A stretch of 64,000 nucleotides of DNA from Ignavibacteriales bacterium (GTDB lineage: Bacteria; Bacteroidota; Ignavibacteria; Ignavibacteriales; Melioribacteraceae): the NCBI GenBank assembly GCA_020061355.1, contig JAGUYK010000006.1:186001-250000 (forward strand). The letters run 5' to 3'. Of this stretch, positions 42,655-52,569 are shown in pieces. The position numbers and the translations under genes are program-made. Each line of letters begins with the position of its first letter. Within the stretch, counting starts at the first letter, position 1. The notes under the pieces are model-generated. The model was not told the origin of the DNA, did not search any database, and worked only from the letters and a program-made list of their open reading frames with translations.

Positions 42655-44028
42655 TTACGTCGTCAGTTTGTAAACCACCCAAAATGTTATTGCCGATACG
42701 CTCAAAGATAATACATAACTTAACTCATTCTCTAAAATGTAATGCCCGATAATCCATGTTGAAGCTCCGGCAATTAAAGCGGATACTGCCGAAACCGAAT
42801 TACCATATTTGGTGAATATTCCTATTATCATTAAAATAAAAATACCGGAACTTCCAAACGCCGATGCATCTTTTACAAGTTGATAAACCCCTTCGGCATA
42901 AACAGCAAGAACAAAAGCTAAAACACCCATTATCACTACGCCCGAACGTTCTAAGAATAATTTTCCTTTTTCGGTAATATTTTTCTTTGCGGGAATAACC
43001 AGATTATGAGAAAGCAACGCAGAGCAGGCAAGTAATGAGCTGTCAACTGTTGATAAGATAGCCGAAACCAACGCTCCGATAAAGACAATGTATAAAAACG
43101 AAGGCAGAAACTTTTGTGCTACAAGCGAGAGTACCTGCTCTTCATTTGATAAACCGGGAAAAAGATTATAGCCGATTAAACCGATTGAGAGAGGAATAAA
43201 TCCGATCATTATATAAAAGGAACCGGCGGCTAAAGCAGAACGCTTTGCAACTTTTTGATTTTTTGAAGCAAGCACTCGCGAAATAGCCTCCTGTGCAACT
43301 AGAGAACCGCAAATAGGAATTGACCACGACTCCAGAAATAGAAGTGTATTATGAAAGAAGTTACTCCCGCCGTAATTCATAAATGAAAGTCTTTCTTTAT
43401 CAACAATCTTTATCGTTTCCTCGATTCCTCCGAAATGTATAACAATTACAGGCACAAGTATTAACAGCCCTATAATCAGAATAGAACCCTGAATAATATC
43501 TGTCCAGGCATCGGCTAGCAAACCGCCGAAGACGGTGTAGACAATAACAACAAATGCCGAAATGGAAATGGCGAGGGTTATATTCAAATCCGAAGTTGAG
43601 GAAAGTATTAGTCCAAATGCTCTTATCTGGGCAGCTGCCCACAAAAGAGAAGTCGGAATCATAAGAACTGCAGTAACTCTTTCTGCCTTTGCGGAATAAC
43701 GTATTCTAAAAAAATCGGCAACGGTTGTTAGTTTCATTTTGTAAAGAGGAACCGCAATTAGCAACCCAACTAAAATCAAACAGATACCGTAACCAAACGG
43801 ATCTGCTCTTACGCCGGCGAGCCCCGATGAATATGCAGCACCCGCAGTACCAATACAGGATTCCGCACCGAACCAGGTCGCGAAAATAGAAAATGTTGCA
43901 AGTGGGTAACCGAGAGATCTTCCGCCGAGCAGATAATCGGTTTCGTTTTTTATTCTTCTTGAAATAATAAAACCGATTGCAAGCTGCAAAACGATGTAAA
44001 CAAATATCCCTATGAGAAGAGCATTCAT
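42655..44028 (-). CDS. Sodium:solute symporter family transporter
   Basis: The protein has 457 residues and about 12-13 membrane helices. Family features are an early GGRSLGYPLATFSIFATWFGAESCIGTAGAAYSSGLAG stretch, then PLYKMKLTTVADFFRIRYS and TIDSSLLA-like STVDSSLLACSALL (about 330). SSS proteins couple Na+ uptake to solutes such as sugars, amino acids or urea. The solute cannot be predicted. The META relic lies immediately downstream. The LapA-like gene is 40 bases upstream on the same strand, so an operon with it and SufE is possible. Confidence 0.92.
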   Translation of the reverse strand: MNALLIGIFVYIVLQLAIGFIISRRIKNETDYLLGGRSLGYPLATFSIFATWFGAESCIGTAGAAYSSGLAGVRADPFGYGICLILVGLLIAVPLYKMKLTTVADFFRIRYSAKAERVTAVLMIPTSLLWAAAQIRAFGLILSSTSDLNITLAISISAFVVIVYTVFGGLLADAWTDIIQGSILIIGLLILVPVIVIHFGGIEETIKIVDKERLSFMNYGGSNFFHNTLLFLESWSIPICGSLVAQEAISRVLASKNQKVAKRSALAAGSFYIMIGFIPLSIGLIGYNLFPGLSNEEQVLSLVAQKFLPSFLYIVFIGALVSAILSTVDSSLLACSALLSHNLVIPAKKNITEKGKLFLERSGVVIMGVLAFVLAVYAEGVYQLVKDASAFGSSGIFILMIIGIFTKYGNSVSAVSALIAGASTWIIGHYILENELSYVLSLSVSAITFWVVYKLTT

Positions 44029-44068
44029 TTAATATAAGGCGAGGGATTGTTCATTCAAAAACCGGTAA

Positions 44069-44296
44069 TTAGATTTTATTTCTGCTGAATATTTTTGTCG
44101 TGAAGAATCCGATTGAGAATAAAACTATTATTAAAATAAACAAAGGTATCTCAAACGAAAAAAACAACAACGTTACCCGAATGCTTTCAAGGTTTTGAAA
44201 TGTGAACAGAAGCATCAGAAAAATCAGAATAATGTTTATAACCCTCCTAAAGCTGGTTTTCTTCTTTACGTTTTCGGTTTTTTCTTTTTCGCTCAT
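44069..44296 (-). CDS. LapA-domain small membrane protein
   Basis: The 75-residue protein starts at the ATG at 44296 with a GAGGAA ribosome site; an open frame to 44326 has none. It has a charged cytoplasmic lead, then two membrane helices (about 20-38 and 45-63) with TFQNLESIRVTLLFFSFEIPLF between. This matches the lipopolysaccharide assembly protein A domain, which in enterics (LapA/YciS) helps to control LPS synthesis. In this organism the role is uncertain. It lies between the symporter and SufE genes on the same strand. Confidence 0.78.
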   Translation of the reverse strand: MSEKEKTENVKKKTSFRRVINIILIFLMLLFTFQNLESIRVTLLFFSFEIPLFILIIVLFSIGFFTTKIFSRNKI

Positions 44297-44363
44297 GTTA
44301 TTCCTCGCGGATTTTTGTAAAAACATTAAGACGGCAACAAACTAATAAAAACTTATTTTCCTT

Positions 44364-44798
44364 TTATCTTTTCTGTTTTTCATTTAATGCCTTAAATGCC
44401 ACGGCATACATTTGTATCTGTTTCATCATAGCGCCAAGTCCGTTCTTGCGTGTTGGTGATAAATGACTATCAATCCCGATTTTTCTAAAGTAATCCGGCG
44501 GATTTGCAAGAATTTCATCAGGCGTATGATTGGAATATACTTTTATAAGCAAAGCGATCAATCCTTTTACGATTGATGCATCACTATCAGCTTCGAAAAC
44601 AATTTTACCCTCTTCAAATCTTGCATTTATCCAGACCTGTGATTGACAGCCGGAAAGTTTGTTTTTGTCGGTTCTTAAAGATTCGTCAAACGCTGGAAGA
44701 AGTTTACCGTATTCAATTATTCTTTTGTAACGGTCTTCCCAGTCGGTGTACTGTTCGAACGCTTTTATTATTTCTTCCTGAGTGTCGTGAATATTCAT
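44364..44798 (-). CDS. sufE: SufE-family sulfur acceptor
   Basis: SufE takes persulfide sulfur from the cysteine desulfurase SufS for iron-sulfur cluster assembly. The 144-residue product has the active Cys51 in KLSGCQSQVW, the conserved DWEDRYKRIIEYGKLLP at the N terminus and FDAxSDASIVKGLIALLI-like FEADSDASIVKGLIALL (about 69-85). Length equals the family norm. No other suf gene is in the window. It lies 68 bases upstream of the LapA-like gene on the same strand. The identity is secure. Confidence 0.96.
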   Translation of the reverse strand: MNIHDTQEEIIKAFEQYTDWEDRYKRIIEYGKLLPAFDESLRTDKNKLSGCQSQVWINARFEEGKIVFEADSDASIVKGLIALLIKVYSNHTPDEILANPPDYFRKIGIDSHLSPTRKNGLGAMMKQIQMYAVAFKALNEKQKR

Positions 44799-44843
44799 AT
44801 AGTTTTATTTTTTGTAGAAATATAACAATAAGATAATATAGTT

Positions 44844-45683
44844 TTAAAGTAATGTGTATGTAATCCCTATCTGTAAACCTTCTTTCATTTGTGCTTTAAG
44901 TGATTGTGCTTTTTCGTACAACAAAATGTAAGTAAAATTTACACTTAGCCAATTATTAATTTTTCCGGTAACGGTGTTATCCCATAAAACATCCCAGATA
45001 TCCAGACTTTCGAAGCGGGAGAAGAAACGAACTTTACTTTTCCATTTTACATTAACATCCACTTCAAAATCAATATCTGAAACCGACTCAATTCCTGTTT
45101 CGAATTTGAACTTCTCAACTTTTGATGTTTTCGGATCATCTGAATATTGTGTGAATTTATTTGTTATAACTTCCTGGAATGCGACGCCAAAACGTGTGAT
45201 AACATTAGAGTATCTGTCGTAAGTAAATCCAATTGTTTGCGTAATATAACCGGGGTCAAAGAAATCTGAAATGTTCAACGAACCGGCCGTCTTATAATCA
45301 AATCCTTTTGAAACCTGTGTTCTTATAGCGTTAGATGCGAATGGACTTACTGCCCAGCCAAGGTCGTAGCTTGCTAAACTTTCTATATATAAGTCGTTTG
45401 CGGTTGTCCTGTAAGATCCGTCGCCAATCTTTGCTCTTCCGTACTGAGCTTTAATTTGATTTTTTATAATCCATGGTTTCTTTTCGCGGTTAAGTGTAAA
45501 ATCTCCTATCAAAGTCCATGCAATTGAATTTTCTCCACCCTTAACCCAATTACTGAATGCAATCTGGCTAATTCCTATTCCGGTTGTTAACGAGGGGATC
45601 CATTTTCCTATAAGTGAATCGGGCGTTTGTCCCGTTATCGTAATTGATGAGATCAAAAGGAAAATTGTTAACATTTTTTTCAT
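44844..45683 (-). CDS. DUF3078 outer-envelope protein
   Basis: The protein has about 279 residues, starting at the ATG at 45683, which has a GGAG ribosome site and is followed directly by a signal peptide (LTIFLLISSITITGQ). An in-frame extension to 45986 runs over the divergent promoter region and lacks protein-like features. DUF3078 features are visible: GISQIAFSNWVKGGENSIAW, a series of amphipathic beta strands and an aromatic end. These resemble an outer-membrane barrel. It stands alone and is divergent from the small protein gene at 45850. The function is unknown. Confidence 0.85.
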   Translation of the reverse strand: MKKMLTIFLLISSITITGQTPDSLIGKWIPSLTTGIGISQIAFSNWVKGGENSIAWTLIGDFTLNREKKPWIIKNQIKAQYGRAKIGDGSYRTTANDLYIESLASYDLGWAVSPFASNAIRTQVSKGFDYKTAGSLNISDFFDPGYITQTIGFTYDRYSNVITRFGVAFQEVITNKFTQYSDDPKTSKVEKFKFETGIESVSDIDFEVDVNVKWKSKVRFFSRFESLDIWDVLWDNTVTGKINNWLSVNFTYILLYEKAQSLKAQMKEGLQIGITYTLL

Positions 45684-45849
45684 TAATAGCTCCAAATTTT
45701 TTTTAGAATTGCTCTCTAAAAATAACAATAAGTTTAATAGTTGACGTTTGTCGAGGAGCATAATTTTTCTTATCCGATTTTTCTTCGGCAAAGTAGCGAT
45801 TTTTATATATTTCAATTCACACTTTATATAAAAGTAGAAAAGGGGAAAA

Positions 45850-46197
45850 ATGAAAGCACAAAAACTTATTCTACCGCTCCTTATAATTGCAATTGCATCA
45901 GTATTATACTTTTTGTACTTCAGTCCAAAAGACGATCTCGGTTTCTTTTCCGATTTTGATACAAACAACAACGCTAACAGAGACATAATTGTAAAGCTTT
46001 TGCATGAAAGGGGATTTGTTCAGGATAAGAATTCAGGCGGGACGGTCTTTTATGTTGAAGATGCGACCGGAAAAGTTGTAAAAGTAGTTGGACCGCTAAC
46101 ACTTCCTCCGGGGATGGATGTAATAAGCCGGGTTACATTACGTGGACATTTACACACAGATTATTTTCATGCAGCGTCAGTTACGCCAAGAAATTAA
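45850..46197 (+). CDS. Small membrane-anchored hypothetical protein
   Basis: This 115-residue protein has an N-terminal hydrophobic helix (7-25) and a short soluble domain with GGTVFYVEDATGKVVKVVGPLTLPPGMDVISRVTLRGHLHTDYFHA. The latter resembles a small OB-type beta barrel, possibly related to CcmE- or tRNA-anticodon-type folds, though no family was confirmed. A GGGGAA ribosome site lies seven bases before the ATG. It is transcribed before uvrB, 55 bases apart. No function is proposed. Confidence 0.7.
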   Translation: MKAQKLILPLLIIAIASVLYFLYFSPKDDLGFFSDFDTNNNANRDIIVKLLHERGFVQDKNSGGTVFYVEDATGKVVKVVGPLTLPPGMDVISRVTLRGHLHTDYFHAASVTPRN

Positions 46198-46252
46198 ATC
46201 ATAATAGTTGTTTCGATTTATAATCAGAAGAATGAGATCTGCTAAATAAAAA

Positions 46253-48268
46253 ATGCCAGACTTTGAATTAATATCGAACTACGAACCGGCTGGCGATCAG
46301 CCCCGTGCAATAAAAGAATTAGTTGTCGGATTGAATCGGGGCGTAAAACATCAGACACTACTTGGTGTGACCGGAAGCGGTAAAACTTATACAATGTCCA
46401 ACGTAATTCAGCAGTACAATAAACCAACATTGATCATCTCGCACAACAAAACTTTGGCGGCTCAGCTCTATTCGGAATTCAAATCTTTCTTTCCGAACAA
46501 CGCAGTTGAGTTCTTTATAAGCTACTACGATTACTATCAGCCGGAAGCTTATGTGGTTAAGCGGGATCTTTATATCGAAAAGGATTTTTCTGTTAATGAA
46601 GAGATTGACCGTTTGCGTTTGAAAGCAACAACCGCCTTGATCGAAGGAAGGCGGGATGTAATAATCATTGCAAGTGTTTCCTGTATTTATGGTATCGGTG
46701 CGCCGGACGAATATGCAAGACAGATATTGTTTTTACGCAAAGGTCAAACAATTGAGAGGAAAAAACTTCTCCGCAATTTGATCGATATCTATTATGTGCG
46801 TAATGATGCTGATTTTACGCGCGGTACTTTCCGTGCACGCGGTGATGTCGTTGAGATAATTCCAGCCTATCAATATGAAGAAGCGGTGAGAATAGAATTC
46901 TGGGGTGATGAAATTGAGAAAATTTCAATCATTGATTCAATCACAGGGAACGTGCTTAAACAGGCGGATACCATACCGATCTATCCGGCAAAATATTTTG
47001 TTACAACCAGAGAACAGGTTAACCGTGCAATAACATCGATTGACGAGGAACTGAGAGAACAATTAAAATATTTTTGGGCTCAGGAAAAATATGTTGAAGC
47101 GCAACGGCTCGAACAACGCACAAAATATGATGTTGAGATGATGCGGGAAATCGGTTACTGCAGCGGAATAGAAAATTACTCCCGGCATATGGATAACCGT
47201 CCGCCGGGCTCACGTCCGTATTGTCTGTTCGATTATTTCCCGAAAGATTATCTATTGATAATTGATGAATCACACGTTACTGTTCCGCAGATACGCGGTA
47301 TGTATAACGGCGATCGATCACGTAAAGAAGTTCTGGTGGAATATGGTTTCCGACTACCAAGCGCTCTTGATAACCGCCCCCTCAAGTTCGAAGAGTTTGA
47401 TGCAATGACAAATCAGGCTGTTTATGTAAGCGCAACTCCCGCAGATTACGAACTTGCAAGAAGTGGTGGAGTGTTTGTTGAGCAGGTTATTCGTCCAACG
47501 GGTTTACTCGACCCAGAAATAGAAGTCCGCCCCATTAAAGGACAGATTGACGATCTGATTGGCGAGATACGGTTGCGTACGGAAAGGAAAGAAAGAATTT
47601 TAGTTACAACTCTCACAAAAAAAATGGCAGAGGATTTATCGGACTATCTTGATAAGCTTAAAATTAAGGTAAGATATATCCATAGCGACATTGATGCTCT
47701 AGAACGGGTTGAAATAATTCGGGATTTACGCATAGGCGATTTTGATGTGCTTGTTGGAGTAAACCTGCTTCGCGAAGGTCTGGATTTACCGGAAGTCTCA
47801 CTTGTTGCAATTCTTGACGCCGACAAAGAGGGATTTTTGCGGAGCGAAAGATCTCTTATGCAAACCGCCGGACGAACAGCACGCAATGTTAACGGAAAAG
47901 TAATGATGTATGCGGATAGGATAACCGAATCGATGCGCAAAACAATTAACGAGACAAACCGCAGAAGAAAACTTCAAGAGGAGTATAACCGGGAACACGG
48001 CATCATTCCCACAACAATTTATAAAAGCGTGGAAGAGATTCTCTCTTCAACATCAATTGCCGATGTACGTAAGAGGGATTATGAAAAAGAAGAAGCACAA
48101 TTTCTTAAAGTTGCCGAGCCGGTTGTTAGATATATGAGTAAGGAACAAAAGCAGGAGTTGATAGAGCAGATGGCTGAAGAAATGCTGATTGCCGCCAAGG
48201 ATCTGGAGTTTGAACGTGCCGCTTTTCTGCGTGATGAAATTGAAAAGATGAAGAAACTGATTAAATAA
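46253..48268 (+). CDS. uvrB: Excinuclease ABC subunit B (UvrB)
   Basis: UvrB verifies DNA damage and positions UvrC during nucleotide excision repair. The 671-residue protein has the usual length. Walker A GVTGSGKT (about 38-45), the [11 protein letters not shown] beta-hairpin (about 92-102), the DESH helicase motif (around 338-341), motifs V/VI ([20 protein letters not shown]) and the C-terminal UVR helix pair (about 630-670) are all present. It is soluble. A terminator follows. The identity is certain. Confidence 0.98.
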   Translation: MPDFELISNYEPAGDQPRAIKELVVGLNRGVKHQTLLGVTGSGKTYTMSNVIQQYNKPTLIISHNKTLAAQLYSEFKSFFPNNAVEFFISYYDYYQPEAYVVKRDLYIEKDFSVNEEIDRLRLKATTALIEGRRDVIIIASVSCIYGIGAPDEYARQILFLRKGQTIERKKLLRNLIDIYYVRNDADFTRGTFRARGDVVEIIPAYQYEEAVRIEFWGDEIEKISIIDSITGNVLKQADTIPIYPAKYFVTTREQVNRAITSIDEELREQLKYFWAQEKYVEAQRLEQRTKYDVEMMREIGYCSGIENYSRHMDNRPPGSRPYCLFDYFPKDYLLIIDESHVTVPQIRGMYNGDRSRKEVLVEYGFRLPSALDNRPLKFEEFDAMTNQAVYVSATPADYELARSGGVFVEQVIRPTGLLDPEIEVRPIKGQIDDLIGEIRLRTERKERILVTTLTKKMAEDLSDYLDKLKIKVRYIHSDIDALERVEIIRDLRIGDFDVLVGVNLLREGLDLPEVSLVAILDADKEGFLRSERSLMQTAGRTARNVNGKVMMYADRITESMRKTINETNRRRKLQEEYNREHGIIPTTIYKSVEEILSSTSIADVRKRDYEKEEAQFLKVAEPVVRYMSKEQKQELIEQMAEEMLIAAKDLEFERAAFLRDEIEKMKKLIK

Positions 48269-48307
48269 CGGTAACCGCGAAATGCAGTATCGAAAAATTT
48301 GTAACAA

Positions 48308-48332
48308 AGTCCGCAATTATTCTTTGCGGACT
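48308..48332. terminator. uvrB terminator hairpin
   Basis: AGTCCGCAA (48308-48316) pairs with TTGCGGACT (48324-48332) over a 7-base loop, 40 bases after the uvrB stop. A weak GTTTT run follows at 48337-48341. It may also serve the convergent redoxin gene. Confidence 0.75.
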
Positions 48333-48392
48333 CTGCGTTTTATCTTTGTGTTCTTCGCGCGAAAATCTTTCCTGTCTTTCTTCCAAAAGACT

Positions 48393-49082
48393 CTACAACA
48401 TCGATTCCATAACTTTTAATAAGTAATTAATACCGGGTCTGTCTGTTGTAGATTGCCCGACGTACTTAAATTTTAATACGCCGTTCTTATCGAGTAAATA
48501 AACCGCCGGAATATTTTGATCTACTTTCGAACCGCCCCACTCAGTCATGAACAAGCCAAGTGATTTAGAAACCGTTCTTGCAGAATCGATCAAAATTGGA
48601 AAGGGTGTAGGCACTTCGCCTTTCTTAAATTCATATTTTTCGGTGAAATAATTTTTAGCAAACTCTGCTCTGCGTTTGTTTCGCTCGCTATCGTCCTTTG
48701 GGTTTTTCATATCTTCTATAAGATTCATTTGTTCCGGGAAGGCATCGATCCATTCGTGAGATTTCTCTTCGCTATAAGGGAAGACATATAAAATTTGCAG
48801 ATCAAATTTCCCCTTTATTCTTCTTTCAAGATCCAGCATCTGGGCATATTGATAATTGCATATTGAGCACCATCTTCCTTCCGCAGCATATCCGCGCGGG
48901 AATACAATAAGAACATTTTTTCCATTGAAATCTGAAAGCGAAACGGTTTTGCCGTCGAATGTAGGCATTGTAAAATTTGGCATTGGTTTTTCAAGCGTGG
49001 CCGGTTGAGCTTGTGCTGTGATAATTGAGGCGCCCAACAAGAGAAGAAGAATCGAAATTAGATTTATATTTATTGTTTTCAT
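48393..49082 (-). CDS. Exported AhpC/TSA-type redoxin
   Basis: The 229-residue protein has a signal peptide (ISILLLLLGASIITAQAQ). A thioredoxin fold follows: FTMPTFDGKTVSLSDFNGKNVLIVFPRGY, then a Cys72-x-x-Cys75 pair (WCSIC), IPAVYLLDKNGVLKFKYVGQSTTDRP near the end. The CxxC with a GRWC lead suggests a peroxiredoxin of the AhpC/TSA family working in the periplasm. It lies 30 bases after the stop of the TPR histidine kinase gene on the same strand, so both are probably co-transcribed. Confidence 0.9.
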   Translation of the reverse strand: MKTININLISILLLLLGASIITAQAQPATLEKPMPNFTMPTFDGKTVSLSDFNGKNVLIVFPRGYAAEGRWCSICNYQYAQMLDLERRIKGKFDLQILYVFPYSEEKSHEWIDAFPEQMNLIEDMKNPKDDSERNKRRAEFAKNYFTEKYEFKKGEVPTPFPILIDSARTVSKSLGLFMTEWGGSKVDQNIPAVYLLDKNGVLKFKYVGQSTTDRPGINYLLKVMESML

Positions 49083-49111
49083 AATTCACCTGAATTATTG
49101 TAAGGAAATAT

Positions 49112-51073
49112 TTATTTAGTATTATTTCGTGGTAATATGATGGTAATTGTAGTTCCACTGCCGGGCTCGCTTTCTATTTGAATGGTCCCTTTGTGTGCAT
49201 CAACAAATTCCTTGACGAGAATCATTCCAAGTCCCGATCCGGATTCTCCGGCAGTCCCCCTTGATACCGCCTTCTTATCAAGTACAAAAAGATCTTTTAC
49301 AGTATCCCTATCCATTCCAACACCGTTATCTATAATTTTTATAATGGTGTTATCTTTAGTGCCTTCTGCGGTTATCTTTATTTTTCCACCAATACTTGTA
49401 AACTTTACTGCATTGAATATAATGTTACGCATAATTGTATTGAACATCTGATCATCAGCATATACAGCGAGTTCCTCCGGGCAACTTATATTTACCGAAA
49501 TGTTTTTATTCGTTAAGCTTGTTTCGATCAATTTTAGAATTTTCGAAATAATCGGTTTCAGGGGCAGTTTCACCGGCTGAATTTTTATTTCCTGTCGCTG
49601 ATTTTTTGCCCATAATAACAAGTTTTCAAGCAAATCGAAATCCCGTTTAATTAAACTGCCAATCATTTCAATTGCTTCTTTTTGTTCGGATTCACTTAAT
49701 TCATTATACTGTTCTTTCAATAAACCAAGAGCGGTGAATGTGGCACTGAACGGTTCTCGTAAATCGTGTGCAATAATTCTGAAAAACTTATCTTTTACTA
49801 TGTTAATGCTGTTCAACTTTTCAGACACTCTTTTTTTCTCAATGTATCGGACTGTTAAACCAATGGCTAAAAGTAAAAAGAGCAGAGATATTATGATTAG
49901 GTAATTTCTCTGTCTTGTTTGATTCTCTAAATCTTTTTGAAGAATCTCATTTTCGCGCTCAGTTTTCTCAATTTTAATTAATGACTCAAGTTCGCCAAGC
50001 TTGATCATCTCTTCTTTTGTTACGATCAAATCTTTCAGGTCGTAATATTTTTCGTGATAGTAAAGAGCGCTGTCTAACCGGCCAATCTGTTTATATAGCT
50101 GGTAATAAGTTTTGTATGTAGAAGCAAGTAGAGTTGAAGAATTAAGCTCTTCCGATTTTTTTAAGGCAAGAGATAAATAACGCTCACCGGCTTTAATATT
50201 ATTTTGTGCAAGATAAATTTTGGCGATCTGGTTAAGGTTGTTTACTTCGCCCTCAGCATTTAAGATTCTTTTATTCAGGTCAAGAGATTTCAATGAATAA
50301 TCAAGAGCTTCCCGAAATTTTTTATTATTATAGGCGACCTCGCTTAAGCCGCGCCAGACCCCTGCAATTCCTTTCTGATAGTCTGTCTTGTGATATATTT
50401 TTTCAAGATCGAAATATGTTTGTTCAGCCTTGTAAAAATCTCTACCCCGTTGAGCAATCCGTGCAATAGCAAGAAGAATCCGTCCATGCATATCCTCAAG
50501 GCCCAGCTGTAGAGAAATCTCTTTTGCATTTTCAAATAATTCAAGGGCACGATTAAAATCGTCCTGCCCAGCATATAAACGTCCAAGGTTTACAAAGCAA
50601 TATGCAAGTCCCTGTTTGTCGTCAATTGATTCAAATACTTGTATTGCTTTCTGGATGTTTTCGGTTGCCTTTACAACATTGTTCTTTGTCCGGTAGATCT
50701 CGCCAATATTATTATATGAATAAGCTATTTGTGTTGAATTGCCGGTTTCTTCTGCTGCGAGAAGTGCGGCTTTATGATATTCGAAAGCAACCTCAATTGC
50801 CCCAATGTTTGTATATGTAATTCCAAGATAGTTGTTCGCTTTTGCTTCTCCGGATTTGTTTATCAGGTGTTTATAAATTTTCAAAGCTTCTTTGCCAAGC
50901 TGAATCGCAGTAAGCGGGTCGTTGCTTCTTCTCTTCCAGGTTTCTTCCAGTAGTATTCTTGCCTTTACAGAGTCTTCCAGAGAAGAAATACTTTTATTGA
51001 TTGAATCAATTGGGGCTTGAGGAAATAGAATAGTTGTTATTGTAATGAAAAGGATAATAGCTTTGAAACGCAT
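49112..51073 (-). CDS. TPR-sensor histidine kinase
   Basis: The protein has about 653 residues from the ATG at 51073, which has an AGGAAG ribosome site; a TTG at 51097 is also in frame. A signal peptide leads into about seven periplasmic TPR repeats (35-370: ANNYLGITYTNIGAIE, AYSYNNIGEIYRTKNNVVKA, AYCFVNLGRLYAGQDDFNRA). One membrane helix (about 395-412) is followed by HisKA with His436 in IIAHDLREPF and HATPase_c with DNGVGM and SGLGMILVKEF. TPRs probably sense proteins or peptides. The response regulator may be the orphan-like NarL protein at 31554 or lie elsewhere. Confidence 0.94.
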   Translation of the reverse strand: MRFKAIILFITITTILFPQAPIDSINKSISSLEDSVKARILLEETWKRRSNDPLTAIQLGKEALKIYKHLINKSGEAKANNYLGITYTNIGAIEVAFEYHKAALLAAEETGNSTQIAYSYNNIGEIYRTKNNVVKATENIQKAIQVFESIDDKQGLAYCFVNLGRLYAGQDDFNRALELFENAKEISLQLGLEDMHGRILLAIARIAQRGRDFYKAEQTYFDLEKIYHKTDYQKGIAGVWRGLSEVAYNNKKFREALDYSLKSLDLNKRILNAEGEVNNLNQIAKIYLAQNNIKAGERYLSLALKKSEELNSSTLLASTYKTYYQLYKQIGRLDSALYYHEKYYDLKDLIVTKEEMIKLGELESLIKIEKTERENEILQKDLENQTRQRNYLIIISLLFLLLAIGLTVRYIEKKRVSEKLNSINIVKDKFFRIIAHDLREPFSATFTALGLLKEQYNELSESEQKEAIEMIGSLIKRDFDLLENLLLWAKNQRQEIKIQPVKLPLKPIISKILKLIETSLTNKNISVNISCPEELAVYADDQMFNTIMRNIIFNAVKFTSIGGKIKITAEGTKDNTIIKIIDNGVGMDRDTVKDLFVLDKKAVSRGTAGESGSGLGMILVKEFVDAHKGTIQIESEPGSGTTITIILPRNNTK

Positions 51074-51224
51074 TATCTTCCTATTATTGCTGGGCAAAAC
51101 TACAAAGAGTTATACAAGATGACAAGACGGACATTTAATATTTCTATAGTACACATTATATGTCTAAACACTAAAAGATTCTTGAATTATCTAAAATAAA
51201 ACAGCCGGACGCGTTATAATAAAT

Positions 51225-51258
51225 AGACCTTGAAAGTTTTAGGCAATCTTCAAGGTCT
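51225..51258 (-). terminator. Terminator hairpin of C1 peptidase gene
   Basis: AGACCTTGAA (51225-51234) and TTCAAGGTCT (51249-51258) are perfect 10-base arms with a 14-base loop. On the minus strand the stem starts 6 bases after the peptidase stop and is followed by ATTTATTAT. The U-run is weak. Confidence 0.7.
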
Positions 51259-51264
51259 TAATTT

Positions 51265-52419
51265 CTACAGACCTAATCTCATTTTAATTTCTTGTGGAAC
51301 GGCATCTTTGTGAACCATTAACGCAACTGTTTTCAGCCTTACAAACGGTTCGCTCATGTAACAGTAGCCGTCGTATTTTTTATCCTTGGTTCCCCACGAG
51401 TTTTTGGTGTAATAATATTTTGTTCCGTTCTGGTCTTTTGCAATTCCGGTTATGTGCATAAGGTGATCGTCTGTGGTGGTGTAATTATCAAAGGTCGTCT
51501 GGCGCATTTCCTGTGTAATGGTTTTTTCTTTTACAGGACCTTCGGATTTTTCTTCTTCACCTTCTTTAATTTCAACCGTTTCCAAAGGAACAATTGCAAC
51601 ACCTTTTTTTCGGTCGAATTCTTTTTCGCTTACGTCGCCATCCCAGCAGATCGAATATCCGCTTGCAAGCGCATTATCAATTATGCTCATCAATTCGTCA
51701 ATCGGAAGATTGTAATATTTGTCTTTACTCCAGTTATCTGGAATTTCAAGATCTAAAGACGTATAAAAAGGCTGATGTGTGTAAGAAGTCAGCTCAATAT
51801 AATTATCGGGATTAAACCCAAGCGTTTCGGTAAAACTTTTTGGTGTATAAGTTATTCCCTGATAAGTAAACTGTTCTACCGGTGCGCCCAAATAAATATT
51901 TAGCGTAGATTCAAATACATCTTTCCAGAGCGGTGTGATTTTTCCGCCCCGGTTCTTTTTAACCGCGTCCATAATTGACTCAAGCACCGAAGCCATCTCG
52001 CCGTGATTATGTTCATCTTCGCCTATGTTCATTCCCTTATAAATTTCTTCCGGTACAAATCCATAATCCTGAATAACATTTGTAACATCATGCGCCTGAC
52101 CGCCAACACCGAAGTTGTATTGCCCGTGATACCGGAGATATTTTTCTGCCTTGAAGGGATAAGCAAAGCGGACGAACCACATTGGCGAAAGAATATGTTC
52201 CCCCTTTCCCATTCTTATCAGCTCTGTTTCAATGAATGAAGTTGTTGCGAAAGACCAGCAGGTTCCGGTTTTTGATTGGTTTTTAACCGGTGTCGTTTGA
52301 ACCTGATTCACCATGGTAAATTCATACGCTTCCTTCTTTTTCTTCCCCTGTCCAAAGAGTATTAGAGGAATTAGTAAAGAAATGATTAAAAGCTTGAAAA
52401 ATATTTTTAATTGAGTCAT
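51265..52419 (-). CDS. Secreted papain-like C1 peptidase (bleomycin hydrolase-like)
   Basis: The 384-residue cysteine peptidase has a signal peptide (KLLIISLLIPLILFGQ). The mature start VNQVQTTPVKNQSKTGTCWSFAT contains the catalytic Cys54. His322 (DDHLMHITGI) and Asn340 (KNSWGTK) complete the triad. Pattern and the LxxxEL..G-type helix fit the C1B (PepC/bleomycin hydrolase) branch rather than C1A. An acidic/basic insert (281-301) precedes the His and is unusual. Normally C1B enzymes are cytosolic, so export is a variation. It is a single gene and ends in its own terminator. Confidence 0.92.
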   Translation of the reverse strand: MTQLKIFFKLLIISLLIPLILFGQGKKKKEAYEFTMVNQVQTTPVKNQSKTGTCWSFATTSFIETELIRMGKGEHILSPMWFVRFAYPFKAEKYLRYHGQYNFGVGGQAHDVTNVIQDYGFVPEEIYKGMNIGEDEHNHGEMASVLESIMDAVKKNRGGKITPLWKDVFESTLNIYLGAPVEQFTYQGITYTPKSFTETLGFNPDNYIELTSYTHQPFYTSLDLEIPDNWSKDKYYNLPIDELMSIIDNALASGYSICWDGDVSEKEFDRKKGVAIVPLETVEIKEGEEEKSEGPVKEKTITQEMRQTTFDNYTTTDDHLMHITGIAKDQNGTKYYYTKNSWGTKDKKYDGYCYMSEPFVRLKTVALMVHKDAVPQEIKMRLGL

Positions 52420-52569
52420 ATGACCCCCGAAAGGTTATACATGTAAAATAGCCTTTCAAATTTATGCGAACGGAATTTTAATTCATAGCGAATAATATTT
52501 TTGCTAAAAGATTGATTTTAAGCTTATCACCGACTAATTTCATTTTTGTTACTAACAAAAAATGCGAAA

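Noticed and set aside
44844..45986. 380-residue version of the DUF3078 protein
   Set aside because: The extra 101 residues lack any leader or family similarity and cover the promoter of the divergent gene. An ATG with ribosome site and signal peptide is at 45683.
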